A stretch of DNA of 37,136 nucleotides from CAZJRB01 sp964547995 (GTDB taxonomy: Bacteria; Planctomycetota; Planctomycetia; Pirellulales; Thermoguttaceae), in assembly GCA_964547995.1 (NCBI GenBank), contig CAZJRB010000072.1:1-37136 (forward strand), written 5' to 3'. Each line of letters opens with the position of its first letter. Positions within the stretch are counted from its first letter, which is position 1. The position numbers and the translations under genes are program-made. Below, piece after piece: positions 10,255 to 20,500 of this stretch. The notes beneath the pieces are model-generated. The model searched no databases and was not told the DNA's origin. It was given only the letters and a program-made list of their open reading frames with translations.

Positions 10255-13200
10255 TGAGATTGCCGTATTGCGTTTTTCCGGTACTCGTTTTGCTCATGTT
10301 TCACAACCCGTTCACCGCGGCGGACGACCGTGCCTACAACCGCTGGGCGATCGTTGCTTCGCCTGATGTACAGAGGTCCGGCTTGACCAATCTATTGACC
10401 GTCGAACTGTCAAAGATTGACGGCATCGAACTGGTCGAGCGGGAAGCAATTGACAAGGTGCTCGGGGAACTGAGTCTCAGTGCCGCCGGATTGGTCAACC
10501 CGCAGAAGATGCTGAAGCTGGGAAAACTCGTTTCCGCTGAAGCGATTCTATTCATCGAGCACAAGAGAGCGACGACACCGGACGCCGTTCGAGTGCGGCT
10601 GATCGAGACCAGGACGGGTATCCGACTGGTCGACTTCTTTGTGTCTGCCGGGAAACCGGAGCAGCAGATTGCCGGGCTGATGGGCAGACTGCGCGACGCA
10701 AAGCAAAAACTTCGCTGCCCGCTTGACAAGCGGTGTTATGTCGGCGTTTTGACCATGCAGGGCGGGCAACCACGCGCGGATCTGAAGCCAACGACCCGGG
10801 CCCTGAAAGCACTGGTAGAACACGATCTGGGACGTCTGCCCCGGGTCGTCGTGTTGGAACGTGAGCAACTACCGCGCCTGCGCGACGAGCGCGATCTGAC
10901 GGGGATCGAACTGAAACTCCGCAGTTCGACCACCTTGATCGAAGGCGCTGTACGCGGGGGCGGCAAACTGGAGATATCCTTCAAACTCATCCCGTTGGCG
11001 GGCGGATTGCCGAAACACGTTGCGACGTCGGGAACGCTCGAAGACCTGGCCGCGTTGCGTGCGAGCATGGTGCGGGTGGTTCGGTCCGCCTTGGATACAG
11101 GCGGCGGCGCCATCGTCCCGGCCGATTCTCGCCGAGAGGCGACGATCTTTGCCCAACAGGCCGTCCACCAGGCATCGCAAGGCAACTACGCCGAGGCGGC
11201 CTCCCTGGCCGAAGCCGCACTGGTCCTCGACGATTCCCGCGCCTCGCACCGGTACGCCATCAACGTCTACGGCAAGGCAGCGCAAGACCGTGACCGGCCG
11301 ATCAGGGACCGGCTCCAGTCCTACCTTCGGGCCCATCAACTCGATCTGGCGGTGATCCAGCGGTATGTATGCGTGCGGGAAAGCGGGCGAAACGAGCTGA
11401 CGTACTGGCCGTATCGGTACTTTGCCAAACGGGCAGACGTGAATTCGGCCGGGGCGGAAGGGTACGCTCTGGCTGAGGCAATGCGCCGCCTGAATACACG
11501 CAAGTTCGAACTTCTGATGGCCCACCGACGCCAACGGGGCGTCAGCCTCGAGCCGCTGTCGTCGCCGTATCTTCAGTACGGGGTTTCCGGTTCGAGCGAC
11601 ACGAAGGAATTCGCGAAACACATGCGACACATCATCTCGGTGATGCAAGAGGAACTCCGTTCGCCGGGGGTCGAATCGAAGGAAGGAACTGAACTCGGCC
11701 GCCGTTTCTATGCCCATCTTGGCATGGCTTTCTATTATTTGCACGAACTCGTGCCGCACAAACCGGGCAGCGGTCCGGAGTGGAACCCTCTGGAGGATCC
11801 CGAAATCCGCGAACTGCTCCAATGGATGACCCTGCAAGAGAATCCCGTCGTGCGAGCCACCGCCTACCAACAACTCAGCCAGCGCGAGGGTGAGGAGGGG
11901 GTCACGGCCGGAGAAGAACTCGTCCGAATGATCCTCGAACAGAATCCACCGAAGGACGCCGTGTCCCAGGTCTGTTCCCAGTCTTTGGACCAGGTTGGGT
12001 TTCCAAATCTACCGAAGTCCAAACGTCTGGCCGACTACTTCGAGAATTTGCTCGATCGTGCCGAACGGACTGGGGAGGCATCCATGCTAGTCCGGCATCC
12101 GCGCATCATCTCTAAGCTGTTGGAGCAGGGTGCCGGTTCCCAGCGCCAGCAATGGCGAAAGAGGTTGCTCGCGATGATCGACCAAAAGGCCTACGATCCC
12201 GATTTGGCAGGCCAAGTCGCGAGACTCAGGGCAGATCTCGACAAGTCTCGAACCGGCGGAAAAGGAGGGAAGAAGAAGGACCGAACGAGGAGGAAGCCTT
12301 CCGGTGCGAAGAGGAAGGAGCAGCCAACGACTACCAAGGTCTCGAAGGCACCACCTCCCGCAAATGCGCTTCGCTGGATCGGCGACGTCGACTTCTGTTG
12401 GACCAAGAACCTCGGCGGGAATACGAACTGGAACGCTGGCGCCGTTTCGGACGGGCGGTTGCCCACGGCGGAAGACTGCGCCTGTTTCGACGGCACGCTC
12501 CCCACAGCAAGGTTCCCTGAGGACGACGACCATCTGCGTTACCGGTCGGTCGAGATCCCTACTGACGTCACCGTCCGACGGCTTGATTTTTATCAGGTTG
12601 CCGCGGGACTCAAAGACGCCAACCGCTTCCGCCTAGGCGGCGAAGGCACACTCACACTCCGCGGCGACGACCGGAGGATCGGTCTGAACGTCGTTTGGCA
12701 AGATGCCAATGTCCAGGAACTCCGCATCGACAACGACCTGGAAGTTGCGGGAAACGTTCGGATTGTTCGCAGGCACTGCAATAAGACGGATCCGGAAAAC
12801 CTGAGCCAGCTGTCGCCGGCGCGAAGACGCTACGCGTTCACCAGGGCGCCCGTCTGGATTTACGGCAAGATCGGCGAAGACGCTCCGGGCCGAGAAGTGG
12901 AGTTCGACAATGAACAGGATTCCGTCATGCACAAGTTGGTGCTTGTCCGGAACAACACATTCTCCGGCGACGCAGTGGTCAACGGATTTGTCACCTTGCT
13001 CGATCCCGGAGGCCTTGGCCAAGGTAAGCAAGTCACCCTGGCAACCCGGCGCGACACGACGCTGGAATTGGCGCTGACGGGAGCCAACTTTCGTGTCTTC
13101 GATCGCGACATCGTTCTGCATGGCGATCCAGCTATTAGGCGCACCACGACGATTCGCGGTACGCACATCGACCTGAGGGGAACGATCTCCGGCGGAGACC

Positions 13201-13694
13201 CCGACGACCTGCTGGTGATCCATACCATCAGCGCCGACCGGACCATCCGGATTTCCGGGCAGAACACTTACGCGGCCGGGACTCGCATTCGAGGGCATGC
13301 CGTGTTGACCGGCACGCTGCCGAACTGCAATCTCTGCATTACCGGCAGATTGACCGGCGACGACCAACAGCCGGGCAAGCTGATTTGCAGAGTTTCCGGC
13401 AATCGCTCGGACTGCATTCAGTTCCAAGACTACAAAGGCAACGCGGGGACCGGTTGCCTCGACACGCGATTCCTGGCGATCGAATTCAAGGTCGACCGGC
13501 CGCCGACCAAAGACACGTACGTCATTCTCGACTACTCGAACCCGAAGACCGTTTGGATTGCTGCCGGCGAAGAGTCGACCGGCAAGACCTTCGCCAAGGC
13601 GATCAACGTGCCGAAAGGATACAAGTTGTACGACAACAAGAAACTCAAGCAAGTCGAGTTGAATCGGGGCAAGGGAGCGGGGAATGCAAAATGA
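10251..13694 (+). CDS. Giant exported CsgG-headed protein B with autotransporter-type passenger
   Basis: The 1147-residue protein starts at ATG 10251, overlapping the previous stop. A signal peptide (about 1-23, ending FTAA) precedes the CsgG-like head: YNRWAIVASPDVQRSGL, VEREAIDKVLGELSLSAAGL, LVSAEAILFIE; the second module runs to about 275. TPR-like helices lie at about 300-330 (GNYAEAASLAEAALVLDD) and a helical region reaches about 660. A very basic, Lys/Arg-rich linker (about 663-703) separates a different tail: residues about 704-1140 are beta-strand rich, with NTYAAGTRIRG-type units matching the autotransporter-associated beta-strand repeat, but no beta-barrel translocator is visible. 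The end (KLYDNKKLKQVELNRGKGAGNAK region) is duplicated as a relic before gene A. Among the four giants only B lacks the propeller. Its stop overlaps the next start. Confidence 0.85.
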   Translation: MMRLPYCVFPVLVLLMFHNPFTAADDRAYNRWAIVASPDVQRSGLTNLLTVELSKIDGIELVEREAIDKVLGELSLSAAGLVNPQKMLKLGKLVSAEAILFIEHKRATTPDAVRVRLIETRTGIRLVDFFVSAGKPEQQIAGLMGRLRDAKQKLRCPLDKRCYVGVLTMQGGQPRADLKPTTRALKALVEHDLGRLPRVVVLEREQLPRLRDERDLTGIELKLRSSTTLIEGAVRGGGKLEISFKLIPLAGGLPKHVATSGTLEDLAALRASMVRVVRSALDTGGGAIVPADSRREATIFAQQAVHQASQGNYAEAASLAEAALVLDDSRASHRYAINVYGKAAQDRDRPIRDRLQSYLRAHQLDLAVIQRYVCVRESGRNELTYWPYRYFAKRADVNSAGAEGYALAEAMRRLNTRKFELLMAHRRQRGVSLEPLSSPYLQYGVSGSSDTKEFAKHMRHIISVMQEELRSPGVESKEGTELGRRFYAHLGMAFYYLHELVPHKPGSGPEWNPLEDPEIRELLQWMTLQENPVVRATAYQQLSQREGEEGVTAGEELVRMILEQNPPKDAVSQVCSQSLDQVGFPNLPKSKRLADYFENLLDRAERTGEASMLVRHPRIISKLLEQGAGSQRQQWRKRLLAMIDQKAYDPDLAGQVARLRADLDKSRTGGKGGKKKDRTRRKPSGAKRKEQPTTTKVSKAPPPANALRWIGDVDFCWTKNLGGNTNWNAGAVSDGRLPTAEDCACFDGTLPTARFPEDDDHLRYRSVEIPTDVTVRRLDFYQVAAGLKDANRFRLGGEGTLTLRGDDRRIGLNVVWQDANVQELRIDNDLEVAGNVRIVRRHCNKTDPENLSQLSPARRRYAFTRAPVWIYGKIGEDAPGREVEFDNEQDSVMHKLVLVRNNTFSGDAVVNGFVTLLDPGGLGQGKQVTLATRRDTTLELALTGANFRVFDRDIVLHGDPAIRRTTTIRGTHIDLRGTISGGDPDDLLVIHTISADRTIRISGQNTYAAGTRIRGHAVLTGTLPNCNLCITGRLTGDDQQPGKLICRVSGNRSDCIQFQDYKGNAGTGCLDTRFLAIEFKVDRPPTKDTYVILDYSNPKTVWIAAGEESTGKTFAKAINVPKGYKLYDNKKLKQVELNRGKGAGNAK

Positions 13695-16600
13695 TGAGAT
13701 TGCCATGCTACGTTTTTCCGGTATTTGTTTTGCTCCTGTTTCACAACCCGCTCACCGCGGCGGACGACCGTGCCTACAACCGCTGGGCAATCGTTGCTTC
13801 GCCTGATGTACAGAAGTCCGGGCTGACCGACCTGCTGACCGTCGAGTTGTCAAAGGTTGACGGTATCGAACTGGTGGAACGCGAGCGGCTCGATGCGGCC
13901 ACCAAGGAACTCGAACTGATCGCCTTGTTCGGGGCACAGGGAGCGGGGAAACGGTTGAAACTGGGACGCATGCTGAAGGCCGATGCGCTCGTCCTGTTGG
14001 CTCAAGAGAATCGCGGCGAGAAGACTTTCCTTCGCATGGTTGTCAGCGATTGCCTCTACGGAGCGCGATTGCACGTAGAATACTTCCTTATGGGTTCGGC
14101 TGGCCTTGAACAGTTCCCTGCGCAGTGCGCCGATCGAGTGAGGCGTGTGCAACAACGGTTTGCAGGCGGTGTTCGACGTATCATCGCTGTCACACCGCTT
14201 GTCTCGCGGAACCTGACCCATGACTACGACCACCTTCAGACTGCGTACGCGAGTCTGCTTCAGAGTGCCTTGCTATCGATACCGGGCACTGCCGTCCTCG
14301 AGATTGACGAGGCACGTCATCTTGCCCGGGAATTGCAGATGGCAGGCGACGGAGTTGGGGCCCGCGAAGTGCCGCTTTTTGTCAGCGGGCAGTACAAGAT
14401 GTCGACCTTGTTGCCTGAGAAGGCAACGAAGGTGAATTTCTCGCTTCGTGTGGTGCAGGGCGATCGTGAACTGCACCGGCTCCAATCGGGTGAGCTTCCG
14501 TGGTCGGACACCGCGACGTACCTCGCGAAGACCGCCCCGGCAGAAATCGCCCGCCTCCTGGAGCCCAACGTGAAGGGCAAAGCCGTGCAACCCGTCCCCG
14601 CGAATGAACAAGCCCGCCTTTTGTTTGAGCAGGCAAGGGTGTTTTCGGAGTTGGGGCAGTGGCGTCGGGCGGCCGATTTGCGAGAAGCGGGGCTGCTTGT
14701 GGTGCCCGATCGCGCGGACGAGCGGCTCCGGTTGATCGTCGACTACGCCCAGTCGATCGCAACGTGGATCGACAGAGATTCCACGTCTTCCGAGGGTAAA
14801 TCCGCGGCGATCCGGCGGCGGCTCGTCGTTTGGCAGACGATGACTCGGCACATTGAACACGTGACCTGCAATAGGCAAGTCAATCCCCGCGAGGCGGAGC
14901 TGCTGGTTCGCACGGTTGTGGGACGGGCGGACGAGGTTCGGGGAGGCAACATCCGGCGGATGCGGGAAGAGCCGCCGGAAGTCCGCCGGGAGCTGTGCCG
15001 CTTCTTCCGCGCCGCGCTACCGCGTTTTCCAGGCCTGGACCCCAAGCTCGCCCGGGGGACCATTCGAGAGCCGCTCGCTTGGCTGATATACCGACCGGAG
15101 CACGCCTCTTCGTCTCTGAATTCGGCCCGAAAGGAGGCCGCCGAGCAGTGGTCGGCCGAGCGGCAGTACGACCTATGGAGCCACCGGATATTCGGGTACG
15201 TGGTCTCCGCCTTCAGACGCCGCTTTCCGACGACCGGCGACGCGCCGTCCGCGGCAGCCGGCGATAAGGCACCGTTCGGCTACCGGACCATGTACGACGT
15301 TTATTACGACATGCTTACCAAAGTTGAGTTGCAGCCCTTTTCGGGCCCCATGCTGTTTGGTGCTGCGCATGCGGGGGAATCGGAGCCGGTTGAGGAGTTC
15401 CTTCGGCGATTGGAGGCGACCGACAACCCGTCGCTGGTCTTTGCCGCGCGAAGGTGCCGGTTATATCGGGCAATCCGCACTTTGAGATATGAAGTACACA
15501 CCTACGCGAGCAAGCACGGCCGGCACGTCGCCGTGCCCGCGAGCATGATTGCGAAGTTCGACGCCATCGACCGCGGCGCCCAAGAACTCGCCGAGTTGCT
15601 CAAGACCAACGGCTACAAGACCCCGCCGCGCAAGCCGTGGTGGGATCCCAGCGCCGCCTTGGTCAAGTTCCGGCGCGACATCGCCGAAGAAAAGCAGCAT
15701 GCTCTGCGGGCCGGCAGTGCCAAGATCGCCCGAAATAAGACCAAGCCGAAACTGCTCGACATGGCGGACGACTCGGGACCGATCCGCGTGATGTTTCATC
15801 CCGTCTCGCACCTGCGATACCTTCGCGGTGTGATCAAGTGCCGCGACGACTTCGACGTGCTTTGGACCTCCGAGGCGATTCACGGAATGTCCGCCAAAGG
15901 CCACACGAAAGTTCTCTTCAAGCCGCCGCAAGAAGGAGATATCCTGTTCGGGCCGGCCACCGGATTCTCGCCTGACCTGCTGGGGGCTTGCTGGGACGGC
16001 GAGCACCTCTGGACCGCCACACGCCGAGGCGGACTCCACGTCCTTTCGCTCGACGGTAAGGAGTTGGCTCGGGCGGGCACGACCGAAGGGCTGCCGCCGA
16101 ACAAGATGACCCCCGTGATGCACGCTGTCGAACCGGGCAGGTGCCTGATCATCGGCGGCGTGTTCGACAAGGGCACGCGCGGCCGCGATGTCCGCGAGGC
16201 ACGCACCTGGATAGCCTCGGTCTCCTACCGCGCGGAAACCGGCTCGTGCCGCGTCCGCATCTTCCATCAGGCCACGAAAGTGCCGGACGAGCGTGACACC
16301 GCCGACCAGGCGTTCTTTCCTTCGTGGATCGCACGTTGGTCCGACCCGGACGCCCCAAGCAGACGACTCATGTTGATTGGACGCCGGAACGATCCGTCGG
16401 TGGGTTCCATGACCGTCTATGATCGCCGTCCGCTCGTGGTCGACTTGGATAGCGGCAAGGTGAGTGTGCATCGGGGCCGGTTCCCGTCGGTCTACGGCTG
16501 GCCGGTTGAGTTCGCCTCGTATCGCGGGCGGATTCTGGTCGGAGACGCGATTGAGGGGCCACTCTGGGTAACGCCGCCGAAGGAAGGTGCGAAGCCCCGT

Positions 16601-17383
16601 TGGACCTGGAAGCTGCCGCCCCCGTCGAAGTCGAAAAAATGGCGAGATGAGCCGATTCGCTCGCGACCGGTGCTGCACGTGAATGAGCGTTATTACGTTG
16701 CGGGACGTGAGGCATGGTGGAGCGTGGACCCGGCGACTTCGGAGGTGGAGCGGTTTGCCTCGCCTGCCTTGCCCCAGCGCGAGCCGGATCCGAGGCGGCT
16801 CGTCTCCTACGGCCCGTCGGCCCACTACGGTCTGGTGGCGTGGGACTCGAAGTGGACCCTTTACCGGGTCGATCTGAATCCGCAACTTAGCGAGGAAGAA
16901 GAGCTGGCGCAACGGTATCCGCACGTACCCGCTGCCGATCGCGACCGGCACGCGAAGGCGGCCGCGGCGATTCGCCGGCTCGGCGGCCAGGTCGACCGCA
17001 AACCGCCTCGCTTTCGGGACATCTACCAGGTGACACGGGGTCCGGAAAGCTGGCACACGCGGGTCCAGTTGCTCCGCGGCTGGAAAGGCGGGGAGGACGG
17101 CTTGAAACACCTGGCCGGCCTGCACAACGTCGGCGTCGTGTACCTTGTAGAGGTGCCCGTCACCGATGAAGCCATGAAGCATATCGCAGCGTGTACAGCG
17201 TTAGAGCAACTCATCCTCTACGATGCCCGGATAACCGATGCCGGGCTCGGCCTACTCGACAAGCTGCAATCGTTGCGAGTGCTGCGTTTACTGGGAAGTG
17301 CCGATGGCAACACGAAAGTCACGGGCGAAGGAATCGAACGCCTCAAGGCAGTTCTTCCGTCGCTCAAGTATGTATACCCGTGA
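13691..17383 (+). CDS. Giant exported CsgG-headed TPR/propeller/LRR protein C
   Basis: The start is ATG 13691, overlapping gene B's stop (ATGA); this gives 1230 residues and a signal peptide nearly identical to that of B. Longer upstream frames lie inside B and are ignored. The CsgG-like head has YNRWAIVASPDVQKSGL and VERERLDAATKELELIAL; its second module starts IIAVTPLVSRNLTHDYDHL. TPR-like helices are near 310-345 (LGQWRRAADLREAGLLVV) and a long helical middle follows. The propeller-like domain is at about 700-1060 (ACWDGEHLWTATRRGGLHVL, TTEGLPPNK, closing motif SAHYGLVAWD). The C-terminus (about 1090-1230) carries degenerate leucine-rich repeats (GLKHLAGLHNVGVVYL, ITDAGLGLLDKLQSLRVLRL). 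The layout suggests a modular exported binding protein. B and C share their 5' ends almost base for base. Confidence 0.85.
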   Translation: MMRLPCYVFPVFVLLLFHNPLTAADDRAYNRWAIVASPDVQKSGLTDLLTVELSKVDGIELVERERLDAATKELELIALFGAQGAGKRLKLGRMLKADALVLLAQENRGEKTFLRMVVSDCLYGARLHVEYFLMGSAGLEQFPAQCADRVRRVQQRFAGGVRRIIAVTPLVSRNLTHDYDHLQTAYASLLQSALLSIPGTAVLEIDEARHLARELQMAGDGVGAREVPLFVSGQYKMSTLLPEKATKVNFSLRVVQGDRELHRLQSGELPWSDTATYLAKTAPAEIARLLEPNVKGKAVQPVPANEQARLLFEQARVFSELGQWRRAADLREAGLLVVPDRADERLRLIVDYAQSIATWIDRDSTSSEGKSAAIRRRLVVWQTMTRHIEHVTCNRQVNPREAELLVRTVVGRADEVRGGNIRRMREEPPEVRRELCRFFRAALPRFPGLDPKLARGTIREPLAWLIYRPEHASSSLNSARKEAAEQWSAERQYDLWSHRIFGYVVSAFRRRFPTTGDAPSAAAGDKAPFGYRTMYDVYYDMLTKVELQPFSGPMLFGAAHAGESEPVEEFLRRLEATDNPSLVFAARRCRLYRAIRTLRYEVHTYASKHGRHVAVPASMIAKFDAIDRGAQELAELLKTNGYKTPPRKPWWDPSAALVKFRRDIAEEKQHALRAGSAKIARNKTKPKLLDMADDSGPIRVMFHPVSHLRYLRGVIKCRDDFDVLWTSEAIHGMSAKGHTKVLFKPPQEGDILFGPATGFSPDLLGACWDGEHLWTATRRGGLHVLSLDGKELARAGTTEGLPPNKMTPVMHAVEPGRCLIIGGVFDKGTRGRDVREARTWIASVSYRAETGSCRVRIFHQATKVPDERDTADQAFFPSWIARWSDPDAPSRRLMLIGRRNDPSVGSMTVYDRRPLVVDLDSGKVSVHRGRFPSVYGWPVEFASYRGRILVGDAIEGPLWVTPPKEGAKPRWTWKLPPPSKSKKWRDEPIRSRPVLHVNERYYVAGREAWWSVDPATSEVERFASPALPQREPDPRRLVSYGPSAHYGLVAWDSKWTLYRVDLNPQLSEEEELAQRYPHVPAADRDRHAKAAAAIRRLGGQVDRKPPRFRDIYQVTRGPESWHTRVQLLRGWKGGEDGLKHLAGLHNVGVVYLVEVPVTDEAMKHIAACTALEQLILYDARITDAGLGLLDKLQSLRVLRLLGSADGNTKVTGEGIERLKAVLPSLKYVYP

Positions 17384-17502
17384 GGTGAACTAGCCTACCG
17401 ATTTTTTCCCTACCGGGTAGAGACACACCAGTTTCTACCGGATCGTCGTCGGGGGAAGTCAACCGTAGACACAAATTCGAGAGACCTTAGACTTAGACTT
17501 AG
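17384..17502 (+). other. Gap before gene D with a TTAGAC direct repeat
   Basis: This 119-bp gap breaks the overlapping-start pattern of genes A-C. It contains a short palindrome CTACCGGGTAG after a T6 run and, at its right end, a direct repeat of TTAGAC (two copies plus a degenerate TTAGAT) abutting the first possible ATG. No convincing sigma-70 promoter is visible. Gene D may therefore have its own promoter, perhaps an ECF-type one. Confidence 0.4.
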
Positions 17503-20500
17503 ATGAAGCGGAACGAACCGATGGCTCTTCACCGGATACTCTCTGGCAGTACGCTCGTACTCATTTTGCTCTGCACTCAAGCGGACGGAAAGAGCATGTA
17601 CAACCGCTGGGCGATCATCGCCTCGCCGGACGTGCAGAAGTCCGGGCTGGCCGATTTGTTGACCGTCGAATTGTCAAAGGTTGACGGTATCGAACTGGTG
17701 GAACGCGAGCGGCTCGATGCGGCCACCAAGGAACTCGAACTGATCGCCTTGTTCGGGGCAAAGGGAGCTGGAAAGCGATTGAAACTGGGTCGTACGCTCG
17801 GGGCCGATGCCCTGCTGCTTCTATCGTTCGAGAAGCGTGAGAAGAAGCAATTCGTCAAGGTCATCGTGGCCGACTGCCGCTACGGGGCTCGATTGCGGGT
17901 CGACTTTTTGCCGCACGAAAATGATGCCCGGGACGAACTTGCGGCAAAATGCCGCCCGATTGTTGCGGAAGTCCGTCGCCATTTTGCCGGTGGAATCAAG
18001 CAGATCATCGGCGTCACCCCTTTCGTGTCCAGGAACCTCACGCACGACTACGACCATCTCCAGGCCGGCTATGCATGTCTCCTCGAAAACGCGCTTTGGA
18101 TACAACCGGGTGTCGCGGTGCTGGAAACGGAAGAGGCCCGGGCAATCGGGCAGGAACTCCAGCACACCGGCGCCAAGCTGAAAGGCCGCGTCGTGCCGCT
18201 GTTCGTGGAAGGCGAGTTCAAGATGTCGACGGCCAAGCCGGGGGACAAGCCGAAAGTGCAGATGACCCTTTCCCTTGTCGACGCGCAGCACGGCCGCCAG
18301 CGGTACGAACAACCTACGCTGAGCTTCGAGGGGGTGACCGACTTGTTGACGCGACGTGCTCCAGAGGGGATTCTGCGTCGCGCAAAAATCGGCCCCCAAA
18401 AACCACTGACGCGGCCGCAGCAGGCAAGGCTGTTGGCCGACAGGGCGGAGGTCTTCAGCCTCGTTGGCGCCAGGAACCACTCGATCGGACTCTATGAGGC
18501 GGCCCTGTTGCTAACACCTGACGATGTCAAGATGCGTCTCAGGTTGATACGCGACTATCGGATGCGAAAATACACGGACGCGAGGAACCTCGCACGCCAA
18601 GCCAGAGATCCGAGGGCACGAGCGCATCTCAAAGAAGCTCAAGAAAAGCAACGGCTGCAAGGAATTGCCGACTGGCGAGCACTCTCAGAACATGCCTTCG
18701 AGGCTGTACGGTCGCGGGAATTGAATCCCCTTGAGGCGGGCATTCTCATGTACGGGATCCTCGAAGGCATCCCGAGAACCGCCGAGAATCGGGAGATGAT
18801 CGACGGATTCTTCTGGAAAGTGTTTGCATTGTTTCCCTCCTTGGATCCCAAAGTTGGAAACGGCGGGCTTCGCTCGTGGGCGAATTGCTCACTGCCATAC
18901 GAATTGCGCTATCGCACCCTACCTCCGGCCCCGCCAGAACGGCAGTACTACTGTTGGACCGGCACCGCATGTAGCTACCTCACCTGGCGTGCCGTGGCTT
19001 CAACCGGTGGCAGCGGCGGGACTCGCACCCCTTGGGGCAAGTACTATAGCCTGGGACGGCCCAAGTTCTTCGACGATCCCGACACGCTTGACGATCTCTA
19101 TCGGTTTCTTACGGAGATTGCATCGCAGGGAGAGCCTCCGATCCCCTTCATGGCCAGCATTCTGGCAGTCGTTCCGTCGGAGCGCGGGCAACTCTTCAAC
19201 CAGGGACGATTTAGCGAGCAACAGATCCGGGCTTTTTACGATCGTCTACTGAAGACGAATCAACACGCAAACGTATTCTACGCCCGCTGTGGTCTGCTCA
19301 CTCTGGATTGGGCTCGTACGGCGAAGGAAGATCGACTGCGCAAGATCGAGTCCTTGCTGCGATCCATTGAAGGAGAGCCGACTGGGCGGAGGGGGTTTCA
19401 CGAGGCGCTGGCCAAACTGGAGAAAAGGACTCGAGAAGAACTGGGGATGGTAAAGCCGACCCTCCACAAGCGCCACCGGGTACCGTTCCGCGCAGTGGCG
19501 AACACGGACGCCCCACCCCAAGTGCGGTTCGAGTTGGTGCCGGGAATCGAGACAAACCGGTGGGGCGACGTGACCCGTTGTACCGATACATTGGACCTGA
19601 TCCGACACGGGTGGGGTGTGTTTGTTATGACGGAGCCGGGAGTCGTCCGCCCGCTCGTCAAACAGGACGCAGAGACGGGCAGAGTGTTTACGGCTTGCTT
19701 CGACGGCCAGAACATCTGGGTGCCCACCGAAAAATCGGGAATCCACGTCGTCTCACCGCAGGGCAAGCTTGTGGGCAAGATCGGGGAGGATCAAGGGCTG
19801 CCGGCTCATGAGCGGTCCCTGACCTTGCACCCGATCCAACCGGGACGATGTCTTGCGGTGGGATCTACGGGGAAACACGGACGGCTTTGGTACGCCATCG
19901 TTTCCCCGAAAGGCAATGCGCCAGGGGCCCCGTGGCAGGTCAACGTGTTCCACACGGCGACCAAAATCCCGGAACCTCAAGAGCCGTCATCCCAGGATGA
20001 TCCTGAGATGATCTTCAGACTGTCCTGGCGGGCGGAGTGCTCGGATCCTTCCAAGCCGCGCGAGCGTCTGCTGCTGATTGGCCGCGATGATCGGCACCGT
20101 AGGAATCTCCGTCCGTTGGCTGTCAACCTGACTGCCCCGAAGGTCTCGATCTACCCGGTGCACGTCCCGGTGACAAATGTCGGTGCAAGCTTCCGGCTCA
20201 GCCAGACTTTGCATTGCATGAAGGGGCGTTTCCTGCAAGCACAACACAGCCAAATCGCCCTGCTTTCGCCGCCGGAAGGACAAGACGAAATCGCCTGGAC
20301 TACGAAAACGATTGTCCCGTGGGGGGGCCACAAACTGCTCTACCATGACGGTGTGCTTTATAGTCCGGGCAGCTATTGGGTCCGCATCGACCCCGACACG
20401 CTCCAGTACGAACGGCTCAACCGGGCGCCGCTGCCGCCTGAGCACTCGTTCTGTCAATATGGTGTATCGGCTCACTACGGTCTGATCGCTTGGGAAAGCC

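Noticed and set aside
15461..17182. 573-codon antisense frame in giant gene C
   Set aside because: Mirrors the codon bias of C; no domain or start signal.
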